Shown: positions 15,546-23,078 of the stretch, one piece after another | How positions within the stretch are numbered: the stretch's first letter is position 1 | Layout of the letters: each line of letters opens with the position of its first letter | DNA from: Streptomyces platensis | GTDB lineage: Bacteria; Actinomycetota; Actinomycetes; Streptomycetales; Streptomycetaceae | Assembly (NCBI RefSeq): GCF_008704855.1 | Contig: NZ_CP023691.1 | Coordinates: 4,278,001-4,342,000 of the forward strand | DNA: 64,000 nucleotides | Direction: 5' to 3' | Program-made: the position numbers and the translations under genes | The notes under the pieces: generated by a model | Seen by the model: the letters and a program-made list of their open reading frames with translations, nothing else | Databases searched by the model: none | What the model was told of the DNA's origin: nothing

Positions 15546-15709
15546 GGTGTGTCTTTTGGATCAGCCCGGATCAGGCCGCGGCGTCTGGTGCGGTGCATCG
15601 CAAGGCGGAGCCTCTGCCGCGTACTGGGCGTACTCGGGTGAGGCGACAACGCCGCGAGGTGCCGTGCCAGACGTCGCGGCCCCGGGGTGATCCGAAAGGC
15701 ACGCCCTAG
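15542..15709. mobile_element. 168-bp MITE-like element with CTAG duplication
   Basis: 19-bp imperfect terminal inverted repeats just inside CTAG on both sides: left GGGTGTGTCTTTTGGATCA (15545 onward), right GGGCGTGCCTTTCGGATCA on the minus strand (ending 15706), three mismatches. The interior has no reading frame. CTAG at 15542-15545 and 15706-15709 looks like a 4-bp target-site duplication, as made by IS5-type transposases. It inserted exactly at the kinase stop codon, which the duplication preserves. Confidence 0.75.
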
Positions 15710-15732
15710 AGCCCTGTCCGCCGCACCGGGGC

Positions 15733-17241
15733 TCAGTCGGTGCAGCGGGTGTCCGTCTGCGGGCGGCGGCCCGTCGTCAGGAAGGCCGTGACGGTGCGGT
15801 CGCCGCAGGCGGTGCCGTGGGACAAGTAGGCACCGTGACCCCCGTGTTCGAGCGTGACGAGCCGGGCCCGGTCGCCGAGGGACCGGCGCATATTCAGCGC
15901 GCCGGCGTACGGCGAGTAGGGGTCCCGGCGGTTCTGCACCATCAGGATGTTGGACGGGCCGTCGGCGGTAATACGGGTGGGCCGTTCCGCCGGGGCCTTC
16001 CAGAAGTTACAGGGCGTGATGTTGACCGGCATCCCGGCCGTGAGCGGGTGCCGGGCGCGGTCGGCGGTCACCGCGCGCCGGTGGGCGGGGACCGACGGCG
16101 CCGGCCAGCGCACATCGTTGCAGACGGTCGCCATCACGACCGCCGCATCCTGGTCCGGCATCGGCCCGGCGACGGCGGCGGGCAGCACCGGCTCGGCGGC
16201 CGGGTCCTGGGCCTGCCGGACGAGCCGGCCCACCTCGGCGAACAGACCGTCGCTCTGCAGGGCGTTCTGTAGCGCCTGCCGCAGCCGGTTGCCGGTCAGC
16301 GGGACGCCCGGCGTGCTGGACTCCTTCGGCTCGCGGTCCAGCTTCGCCGCCAGCGCGAGGAACAGCGGCCGGACGTCCTCGGGCCGCCGCGCCAGCCGCA
16401 GCCCCTCGCTCTCCCGTGCCGGATCGGCGGCCCAGGCCGCGAAGTCGGGGAAGCGGTCGTCCGCGCCCGCCGCTATGTTCGCCAGCCACCCGCGCCCCAC
16501 CCGGGACGGGTCGGGGTCATCAATGCTGTCCAGTACCCAACGGTCGGTGTGCCGCGGGTACTTCTGCGCGTACACCGAACCGACGTAGGTCCCGTACGAG
16601 TGCGCCCAGGCCGACAGCTTCTCCTCGCCCAGGGCCCGGCGGAGGCGGTCGATGTCGCGCACCTCGTTCGCGGTGCTGAAGCTGCGCAGCACCGCGCCGC
16701 CGTGGCGGCGGCAGGCCTCGGCGATCCGCCGGGAGCGGGCGGCATTCGCCGCGATCTCGCCGTCCGGCCCCGGCCAGGACCGCAGGGTGACCAGGTGCCG
16801 GTCGGCGGCGTCGAGGGCGCAGCCCGTACGGGTGCTCCCGCCCAACCCCCGCGGATCGAAGCTGACCAGGTCGTACGCCCCCGCCATCGCCTTCCGGAGC
16901 GCCGGCCCCTCGGTCTTCAGCCGGCGCAGACCGGACTCGCCCGGTCCGCCGGGGATCACCAGCAGCGTTCCCCGCCGCGCCGCGGGCCGCTCGCTGCGCA
17001 CCCGGGTCACGGCGAGGCCGATCTGCGGGCCGTCCGGGTCGCGGTAGTCGAGCGGTACGGGCAGCTGGGCGCACTCCTGGCCGCTGAGGCCACCGGGCTC
17101 GGCACAGGGCCGCCAGGTGAGGGCGGGCCCGTTGGTGCCGGGAGCATTGGCGCGGGCCACCGGGGCGGCCGCCGTCACCGTGGTGGCGAGGGTGGCGACG
17201 GAGAGCGCCAGAAGAAAGGCGCGATGGGCGTAAGTCGTCAT
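15733..17241 (-). CDS. Secreted alpha/beta hydrolase, S33 tripeptidyl aminopeptidase-like
   Basis: 502 residues from ATG 17241 (an in-frame start at 17277 would only lengthen the signal). Sec signal peptide in residues 1-~33 (AFLLALSVATLATTVTAAAPVARA). Oxyanion segment VIPGGPGESG at ~96-105, nucleophile Ser215 in AHSYGT (Ala for the usual Gly), and a C-terminal TAP-like domain with PYSPYAGALNMRRSLG and the catalytic histidine region LEHGGHGAY. This fits the Streptomyces SlpD/Tap peptidase group, which removes short peptides from the N-termini of secreted proteins. Confidence 0.9.
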   Translation of the reverse strand: MTTYAHRAFLLALSVATLATTVTAAAPVARANAPGTNGPALTWRPCAEPGGLSGQECAQLPVPLDYRDPDGPQIGLAVTRVRSERPAARRGTLLVIPGGPGESGLRRLKTEGPALRKAMAGAYDLVSFDPRGLGGSTRTGCALDAADRHLVTLRSWPGPDGEIAANAARSRRIAEACRRHGGAVLRSFSTANEVRDIDRLRRALGEEKLSAWAHSYGTYVGSVYAQKYPRHTDRWVLDSIDDPDPSRVGRGWLANIAAGADDRFPDFAAWAADPARESEGLRLARRPEDVRPLFLALAAKLDREPKESSTPGVPLTGNRLRQALQNALQSDGLFAEVGRLVRQAQDPAAEPVLPAAVAGPMPDQDAAVVMATVCNDVRWPAPSVPAHRRAVTADRARHPLTAGMPVNITPCNFWKAPAERPTRITADGPSNILMVQNRRDPYSPYAGALNMRRSLGDRARLVTLEHGGHGAYLSHGTACGDRTVTAFLTTGRRPQTDTRCTD

Positions 17242-17360
17242 GGGGCAAGGGTGGTTGAGCGGTTCACCGCTGCCCATCCGGCAGCCATGACCTCGGGGGT
17301 GGGGTTAACCAGAGGATGCGTCGCCGCGGACCGTGGGCCGTTCGGGCCGGTCCGGTCGTG

Positions 17361-18098
17361 CTACTCGCCGATGGTGATGAGCGCCAGCGTGATGTTGTCG
17401 GGGCCGCCCGCCTCGATGGCGGACTTCCACAGTTCGAAGGCGGCCCGGCCGCCGCTGTGAAGTTGCAGCAGGTCGTTGAGGGCGTCCTCCGGGACGGGGT
17501 CGGTCAGCCCGTCGGTGCACACCAGATAGCGGTCGCCCGCGGACAGCGGTGCTTCCCGGACATGCGGGGTGATGGCGCTGAAGTCCGGGGTGCCGCCGAG
17601 CGCCTGGGTGACGAGCGAGGTGGTGCGCCGCCCCGGCGACAGCGGCGGGCTGTCGTCCACGCTCACCTGGCGCAGCCCGTCCGCCGTCGCGTCGAGCACC
17701 CGGCTGTCGCCGACGTTGAACACCAGCAGCGACTCCGCCAGGACGACGGCGCCGGCGACCGTGGTGCCCATGGTGTTCAGCTCCGGGTCCCGGCCGGCCG
17801 CGTACACCGCGTCATTGCAGAGGTTCAGGGCGTCCCGGACGGCTTCCCCGGTGTCCAGTGACGGGCCCAGCGCCGCCAGTTGGCGCACGGCCAGGGCGCT
17901 GGCCACTTCACCGGCCGGCTGCCCGCCGATGCCGTCGGCGACCGCGACGACCAGCGGGGTGCCGAGCGGGAAGACCAGGGTCTGCGGGTTCTCGGTCATG
18001 GTGGCGCAGAGCGTCCAGGGGCCGGCCACCAGGCTGTCCTCGTTGTGCTCGCGGAGCAGCCCGGGGTGGCTCAGCGCGGTCACGGTGACGTACTCCAT
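17361..18098 (-). CDS. PP2C-family Ser/Thr protein phosphatase
   Basis: 245 residues from ATG 18098 (an upstream start at 18167 adds an unlike N-terminus). PPM motifs with metal-binding acids: REHNEDS at residues 17-22, VAVADGIGGQPAGE around 53, VFNVGDSRV and VCTDGLTDPV, and the final PDNITLAL. It removes phosphate from Ser/Thr-kinase targets and is a candidate to oppose the two kinases in this window, though that pairing is inferred from proximity only. No membrane helix. Confidence 0.92.
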   Translation of the reverse strand: MEYVTVTALSHPGLLREHNEDSLVAGPWTLCATMTENPQTLVFPLGTPLVVAVADGIGGQPAGEVASALAVRQLAALGPSLDTGEAVRDALNLCNDAVYAAGRDPELNTMGTTVAGAVVLAESLLVFNVGDSRVLDATADGLRQVSVDDSPPLSPGRRTTSLVTQALGGTPDFSAITPHVREAPLSAGDRYLVCTDGLTDPVPEDALNDLLQLHSGGRAAFELWKSAIEAGGPDNITLALITIGE

Positions 18099-18221
18099 AC
18101 CCCTGTCCCGTTCCGGGCCTCCGCTCCGGCAGGCCCCGTATCCCCCGGGGGCGTTCCGTACCACCATTGTGGGCGCCGGCGGACGGCGGCGCGCGCCCGC
18201 CGCGACGCCCCGGGAGGCCGG

Positions 18222-19352
18222 TCAGGCGCTCTCTTTGCCGCCCAGGGTCTCGCGCTGCATCAGACGGGAGATGTCCTTCCCGGTGACGATCCCGACGAGA
18301 TGCCCCGCGTCCACGACGAGGATGCGGGCGCCGGTCCGCAGACTGAGCTTGTCCAGCGCCTCGGTCAGCAGATCGTCCGGCGCGGCGACCGCGCACTGGG
18401 ACAGCGGGGTCGCGACCTCGCGCACCCGCAGCGTCTCCCGTCCGGCGGCGGGTACCGTCGCGAGCCGGCGCAGCTGCACGATGCCGCTGGGGCGGCCCTC
18501 GAAGTCGAGCAGCGGCAGCACGGAGTACCGGGAGTGCACGGCCACCTCGTCGATGAAGCGCTGGACGGTCAGCCAGTCGGCGCCGGTGGCCACCGGACCG
18601 GTCATCGCCTCGCCGACCCGGAGTCCCCGCAGTGCCCGGTGCAGGGCCGCGCGGCGCCGCTCCGCACCGGCGACGATCATGATGAAGAGCCCGATGAAGA
18701 CGATCCACAGCCCGCCCGGCGCCCCGCGCAGCACGGAGATCCAGCCGGCGGCCACCAGCAGCAGGCCCATGATCTGGCCGCCCCGGGAGGCCGCCAGGTC
18801 CGCCCGCTCCCGGTCCCCCGTGCGCCACCACAGCACCGCCTGCACCACCCGGCCGCCGTCCAGCGGCACCGCGGGCAGCAGATTGAACACTCCCAGGAAC
18901 AGATTCGCCCAGCCCAGCCAGGCCAGCACGACGGAGGGCACCGCCCAGCCGGACAGCCCGTGCAGCCCGATCCCGGCCCCCAGTGCGACACCGCCGATGA
19001 CCAGGCTGATCAGCGGCCCGCTGACCGCCACCGCGAAGGCCGCCGCCGCATCGGGCGGCCGCCCCATCCGGGTCGTCCCGCCCAGCGCCCACAGCGTCAC
19101 GTCCTGCACCGAGATCTTCTTCCGCAGGGCGGTCGCGGCGTGCGCCGTCTCGTGCAGCAGCAGGCTGCCCATCAGCAGCGCGGCCCCCGCGACCCCGCCG
19201 ACGGCGTACACGGCGTCCGAGCGGCCCGGCGTCCAGACCGGCAGGCCCTGCCGGCCGAGTCCGTACGCGAACAGGCCCACCAGCAGCGGCACGCTCCAGT
19301 GCATACGCAGTGGTACCCCGACCACCTGTCCCACCCGGACCGAGCCGTTCAT
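18222..19352 (-). CDS. Site-2 protease (M50, Rip3-type) with CBS pair
   Basis: 376 residues from ATG 19352 with AGGAGA upstream. Zinc motif HETAH at residues 67-71 in LLLHETAHAA, the second motif NLLPAVPLDGGRV supplying the aspartate, and six hydrophobic helices. The C-terminal ~130 residues are two CBS domains (MTGPVATGADWLTVQRFIDE; DLLTEALDKLSLRTGARILVVDAGHLVGIVTGKD). Such CBS-linked intramembrane metalloproteases cleave membrane-bound anti-sigma factors or similar substrates, with CBS sensing a nucleotide. No candidate substrate is adjacent. Confidence 0.92.
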   Translation of the reverse strand: MNGSVRVGQVVGVPLRMHWSVPLLVGLFAYGLGRQGLPVWTPGRSDAVYAVGGVAGAALLMGSLLLHETAHAATALRKKISVQDVTLWALGGTTRMGRPPDAAAAFAVAVSGPLISLVIGGVALGAGIGLHGLSGWAVPSVVLAWLGWANLFLGVFNLLPAVPLDGGRVVQAVLWWRTGDRERADLAASRGGQIMGLLLVAAGWISVLRGAPGGLWIVFIGLFIMIVAGAERRRAALHRALRGLRVGEAMTGPVATGADWLTVQRFIDEVAVHSRYSVLPLLDFEGRPSGIVQLRRLATVPAAGRETLRVREVATPLSQCAVAAPDDLLTEALDKLSLRTGARILVVDAGHLVGIVTGKDISRLMQRETLGGKESA

Positions 19353-19551
19353 GGTCGTCTCCTGCCGGCCCGGCGCCCGTTTCCCGGGCAGGTCTCGCCG
19401 ACCCGCGCTCCGTGAACCGGCCGCCCGGCACTCACCCCAATTGTCGCTCGCGGAACCCGGGGGGAGGCCCCTTACGCTGGAAGAACGGACCGGCTCGCGG
19501 TGGGTACCGACGGCGCGGCCGGTCGTGACCGACGAACTGCCGGAGGTCGTC

Positions 19552-19839
19552 ATGGGGCACAGACACCACTTCCATCTGGATCAGGGGGACCACTCGATCA
19601 CCGTGAACGTCGGACCCGGCCGGTCCGGCGAGATCGAGCTCCTGGTCGACGGCAAGGTGGTCGCGTACCAGAAGGAACACCGCGCCGGAATGAACGTGCT
19701 GACCGGCGAACTCCCCGAAGAGCCCGCCCACCCCTTCCGGGTCCTGCTGCGCCAGCCGCATCTCGTCCCCTCCATGCCCCGGTGCACGCTGGAGCTGGAC
19801 GGTGTCGAGCAGCCCATGCCGGAGCGGCTGGTGCTCTGA
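19552..19839 (+). CDS. Conserved hypothetical small protein
   Basis: 95 residues. ATG 19552 has a perfect GGAGG five bases upstream. The protein is soluble and beta-rich: HHFHLDQGDHSITVNV, GRSGEIELLVDGKVVAYQKEH, PFRVLLRQPHLVPSMPRCTLELDGVEQPMPERLVL. No family is recognised beyond a general carbohydrate-binding-like look. It is divergent from the site-2 protease gene, sharing a 199-bp intergenic region. Confidence 0.75.
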   Translation: MGHRHHFHLDQGDHSITVNVGPGRSGEIELLVDGKVVAYQKEHRAGMNVLTGELPEEPAHPFRVLLRQPHLVPSMPRCTLELDGVEQPMPERLVL

Positions 19840-19894
19840 GCCCCGGTGTGCCGGCCGCCGGATGACCGGCCGGCTCCCGGTGGCATGCCCTGCC

Positions 19895-19946
19895 GCGGCC
19901 CCGCCTGCCCCGGGCACCGTGGCGGCCCCGCCCGCCCCGGGCACCG
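19895..19946. repeat. 25-bp tandem repeat
   Basis: Two copies at 19895-19919 and 19922-19946 with one mismatch (T/C at the sixth-from-middle position) and a 2-bp spacer, GC-rich. They lie in the 308-bp gap before the NSGN-repeat gene; no function is evident. Confidence 0.7.
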
Positions 19947-20147
19947 CCACCGATGATCTTCGCCTGCGCGCGCACGGCCGGGCGCCTGCCCCCGGCCGAA
20001 CCGTCCCCCAAAGCTCCGCGAGGTGTTGGGCCACCCGGCTGATTGTGGCCCCCGGGGGTTTCACTCCCGCGGGTTGAACGCCGATGGGGACTGACCGCGG
20101 CAGCACGATACGTCTGGCATCCGAAGGACGAAGAGGCGAGGAGCGAC

Positions 20148-20558
20148 GTGAGAAAAATTGCGCAGGCGGGCAGCATCGTCGGGGCGTGCGGGCTGGTGCT
20201 GCTCGGCAGCGGGGTGGCCCGGGCCCAGGTGATTCCCAGCGACTCCCTGCTCGCCACCATCGTGGGCGCCGATGTCGGCACCGTGGCCGGCATGGTCTCC
20301 GGAGTCGTCTGCAACAACCGCCTCGCCGACTTCAACTACAAGTCACCGGTCTTCCGTTCGCCGCACCCCTGCATCAACGGGCCGGTACACAGCGGGAACA
20401 GCCTCAACAGCGGCAACTTCCTCAACCACGGCAACCCGAACGCCAGCGGCAACATCGCCAACACCAACGGGTCGACCAACAGCGGCAACGCCGTGACCGG
20501 CGCCTCGCGAGGCAGCGGTAACAGCGTGCAGCGCATCCTGGGAGGCTTCCTCCACTGA
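20148..20558 (+). CDS. Secreted NSGN-hexad repeat protein A
   Basis: 136 residues from GTG 20148, with GAGGAG upstream. Signal peptide at 1-~26 (IAQAGSIVGACGLVLLGSGVARA). The mature protein has two cysteines (C55, C75). CINGPV is followed by hexads HSGNSL, NSGNFL, NHGNPN, ASGNIA, NTNGST, NSGNAV (81-116), a periodicity of six that would suit a small beta-solenoid. Chaplins also have SGN-like composition, but their conserved C-terminal domain is absent. It faces a clear paralog on the other strand at 20741-21118. Function unknown; probably an extracellular or wall-surface protein. Confidence 0.8.
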   Translation: MRKIAQAGSIVGACGLVLLGSGVARAQVIPSDSLLATIVGADVGTVAGMVSGVVCNNRLADFNYKSPVFRSPHPCINGPVHSGNSLNSGNFLNHGNPNASGNIANTNGSTNSGNAVTGASRGSGNSVQRILGGFLH

Positions 20559-20609
20559 TACGGACGGCCCCCTGATACGGCTACGGCCCCTCTTCGACAG
20601 CCGTTCCCC

Positions 20610-20638
20610 GAGCGCCCGGCGGATTCCGCCGGGCGCTC
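20610..20638. terminator. Bidirectional terminator, 13-bp perfect stem
   Basis: 20610-20622 pairs with 20626-20638 around ATT. It is shared by the two convergent NSGN-repeat genes. Confidence 0.8.
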
Positions 20639-20740
20639 TCCGTGTTCCCGCGGCCGTGCGGCGCCCCGGCGCCGGCCCGCGGTCCGGACACGGCTCCGGC
20701 CCCGGACGCGCCGGGGCCGGAGGGTCGCATCAGCGGCGGG

Positions 20741-21118
20741 TCACAGCTTCTGCCTGCCGCCGCGTCCGACGTGCTGGAGGTTGTTGCTGGTCTTGTTCTC
20801 GGCTCCGGTCGTGCCGCCGGCATCGTCGTTGGTGTTGCCGTTGACGTTGGTCGGGCTACCGCTGTTGCTGTTGTTGCCGGACAGGTGAACGTTCTGCGAG
20901 TTCCGGACGTTTCCGCTGTTCAACGGCCCGTTGATGCAGATTCTGGCGCGGTTGCGGCAGCTGAATCCGGCATGGAAGTTGGCAAAGGTGTCGCTGTTCC
21001 ACACGCCGTCCCCGTCGAACGGCCCGTCCCAGGCCTGGGCGGGCGACGCCCCGCCGACCGCCAGGAGCAAACCGCAAGCTCCTGCGATCACAACATTGAT
21101 GCGTGCCATGTTCTTCAC
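20741..21118 (-). CDS. Secreted NSGN-hexad repeat protein B
   Basis: 125 residues. GTG 21118 is chosen because AGGAG lies six bases upstream and the resulting VKNMARINVVIAGACGLLL matches the VRKIAQAGSIVGACGLVLL start of protein A. Signal peptide ends near residue 29 (SPAQA). C54 and C61, then CINGPLNSGN, the same motif as protein A, and degenerate hexads NSGNVR, NSQNVH, LSGNNS, NSGSPT, NVNGNT (67-96). The tail is Gly/Asn-rich. Paralogous and convergent with protein A, which suggests an inverted duplication. Function unknown. Confidence 0.8.
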   Translation of the reverse strand: MKNMARINVVIAGACGLLLAVGGASPAQAWDGPFDGDGVWNSDTFANFHAGFSCRNRARICINGPLNSGNVRNSQNVHLSGNNSNSGSPTNVNGNTNDDAGGTTGAENKTSNNLQHVGRGGRQKL

Positions 21119-21284
21119 TGTGTGCTCCTGCACCTCGCGGTTGGTACCCCGCGGTCTTGCTACCGGCCATCCCCCCGTCCACCAAGCCTGAGCAACGGCC
21201 CGTCCCGCTCATTCACCCGCACCGATCAGCGGATTCACCGTGACGGCCCTCCGGAGCACCCGGCAGCCGAGTGCCGCACCGCCC

Positions 21285-21908
21285 TCAGGCCCGCAGCCGC
21301 AGCCGCTGCCCGGGGTAAATCTGGTCGGGACCCTGGTCGAGGGTGTCCTTGTTCAGGTCGTACAGGGCCTTGGCACCGCCCGGGGTGTGGGCGCGTTCGG
21401 CGATGACGGAGAGGCAGTCGCCGGGCTGCACCACATAGGTGCGGGCGGTGGTGTGGCCGGGGGAGGTGAGGCTGCGGGTGCGGGGGGCCGCTTGCGGGGC
21501 CGGATCGTCCGGCGGGGTCTGCTCCGCGGCACGGGAGGTGCTGTCGCCGCTGTCGGTGGTCCGGGCGCAGTTGGGCCAGGCGGACAGCCCGCGGTCCCGG
21601 ACGATGCGCTCACCGATGGCGATCTGCTCGTCGCGGGTGGCGAGGTCGGCGCGCGGGGCGTAACGGCGGCCCCCGTAGGCGCGCCAGGTGGCGGGGTCGA
21701 TCTGGAGCCCGCCGTGGTAGCCGTTGCCGGTGTTGATGTGCCAGCGGCCGTTGCTCTCACAGGCGGCGATGCGCTCCCAATCCGGCCCCGGACCGGCCGG
21801 TGAGCCGGCCGCCGCGGCACTCGGGCCGGCCGCCCCCAGGACAGTCAGCACGACCAGCAGCACGGACAGGAGCGTTTCGACGGACCGTTTGGCGAGGGGC
21901 GACGGCAT
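21285..21908 (-). CDS. Resuscitation-promoting factor-like lytic transglycosylase with LysM
   Basis: 207 residues from ATG 21908 (GGAGG nine bases upstream). Signal peptide at 1-~34. Rpf catalytic domain WERIAACESNGRWHIN with Glu51 as the catalytic acid, then YHGGLQIDPATWRAYGG. A Thr/Pro-rich linker is followed by a C-terminal LysM (YVVQPGDCLSVIAERAH...LYDLNKDTL...IYPGQRLRL). It cleaves peptidoglycan while anchored by LysM, with a role in spore germination and growth resumption. No c-di-AMP (ydaO) riboswitch was recognised in its leader, although Streptomyces rpf genes often have one. Confidence 0.92.
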   Translation of the reverse strand: MPSPLAKRSVETLLSVLLVVLTVLGAAGPSAAAAGSPAGPGPDWERIAACESNGRWHINTGNGYHGGLQIDPATWRAYGGRRYAPRADLATRDEQIAIGERIVRDRGLSAWPNCARTTDSGDSTSRAAEQTPPDDPAPQAAPRTRSLTSPGHTTARTYVVQPGDCLSVIAERAHTPGGAKALYDLNKDTLDQGPDQIYPGQRLRLRA

Positions 21909-22074
21909 GACGGCAATCCTCCGCAGTGCTCCGGCAACGCCGTGACGCCGTACTCGCCACGACCGGTGGGCACGCACCAACTAACCCGGCAATATGGTTT
22001 TTGCCGTGACGCGGCGCCGCGACATGCGGAGGTTTCACCCGGGTGGCCGCGGGATGCCTGCGGAATCCGGCCAA

Positions 22075-22824
22075 TTACCCGGCCGAATAGCAGAAGGCCG
22101 GGGCGAGCGCGAGGGATTCCGGGACGGCCACGGCACATTCGTAGGCGGGGGAAAAGGCGAAGTTCCGTACCGCTACCAGGACTTCACCGCCGTGGAATCC
22201 GGGGACGCGGACCGTTCCGTGGTCGCCGGGGAAGCCCGCCTCGATGCGCTCGGGCGCGAGGGACAGCCCACGGCCGACCGCCTGGAGGGCGGCGTCCTTA
22301 CGGACCCAGTAACGGGTGACGAGGCGGTCGCGCCCGGCGGCGGGGCAGCCGGCCACCAGGCCCGCCTCATGGGCGGTCAGCACCTCGTACGGGGTGTACG
22401 GGGGCGAGGTCTCGGGGCGGACCGATTCCACCGAGAACCCCATCCGTCGGGCGTCGTCCCCGCAGGCCACGACCAGCAGACCGCGGGTTCCGTACAGCTC
22501 CCAGTGGCCGGCGGCGGCCATCGCGGCGCTCACCTGCTCGGGGAGCCGGTCCCGCAGCCGGCGGCCGGCCGCGCCGCCGAGGGTGGCCCGGGAATGGCCG
22601 TTGAGGCCCGCACAGTCGTCGGGGGAGAGCCCCGTGCCCGGGCCGTGGGGAGCGGCGGCGGGCCCTACGGGGACGACGAAGACCGGGACGGGGGTGGCGA
22701 CGGGGTCCGGGTGACCGGGAGCGAGCAGGGCCGGGCGGGCCCGGCCGGGGCGCGGCCGGGGGGCGACCACGTCCTGGTCAGGGGATTGGGGACAGAGTTC
22801 GAGAAGAGCGGCGTTCGTTTCCAC
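22075..22824 (-). CDS. 4'-phosphopantetheinyl transferase superfamily protein, atypical
   Basis: 249 residues. The C-terminal half follows the Sfp-type layout: GFSVESV (129-135) where active enzymes have GVDVE, and RYWVRKDAALQAVGRGL (171-187) where they have W..KEA..K..G.GL. The first Mg ligand Asp is replaced by Ser131 and the last Glu by Asp178, so activity is uncertain. Active enzymes attach phosphopantetheine from CoA to carrier proteins. The N-terminal ~60 residues are Pro-rich and unlike the family. No carrier-protein genes are in the window. Confidence 0.75.
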   Translation of the reverse strand: METNAALLELCPQSPDQDVVAPRPRPGRARPALLAPGHPDPVATPVPVFVVPVGPAAAPHGPGTGLSPDDCAGLNGHSRATLGGAAGRRLRDRLPEQVSAAMAAAGHWELYGTRGLLVVACGDDARRMGFSVESVRPETSPPYTPYEVLTAHEAGLVAGCPAAGRDRLVTRYWVRKDAALQAVGRGLSLAPERIEAGFPGDHGTVRVPGFHGGEVLVAVRNFAFSPAYECAVAVPESLALAPAFCYSAG

Positions 22825-22992
22825 GTACTTTCCGTCCTCCGCAGTTGAGCGGTGCCGAGGCCTTACCGGGTCAGTGACTTCCCGCCATATCGATGGCCCC
22901 TCCCCCCTCTTCCGCCTCCATCGACCGGACGGGACAGCCCCAGGTTTCCAGCCCCCCGGAGCGTTCGGGTCATCCCTCCTGCTGATGTCGGG

Positions 22993-23010
22993 CTACATAC
23001 TTCGATGTAG
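22993..23010. promoter_or_regulatory. CTACAT-N6-ATGTAG operator before two-component genes
   Basis: CTACAT at 22993-22998 and ATGTAG at 23005-23010, perfectly symmetric around six bases. It lies 69 bp before the histidine kinase start. The shape fits a dimeric NarL/DesR-type response regulator, probably the one encoded downstream (autoregulation inferred). Confidence 0.6.
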
Positions 23011-23078
23011 GGCGGACCGGCCCGAATTCCGGCGCGAGGGCCAGGAGAACGAGTCATGCGCCGTCGTACTGTCCTGGT

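Noticed and set aside
21909..22074. Possible c-di-AMP (ydaO) riboswitch before the Rpf-LysM gene
   Set aside because: Only short coincidental matches were found, one of them (ACTAACCCGG) on the wrong strand. The conserved core motifs could not be assembled.
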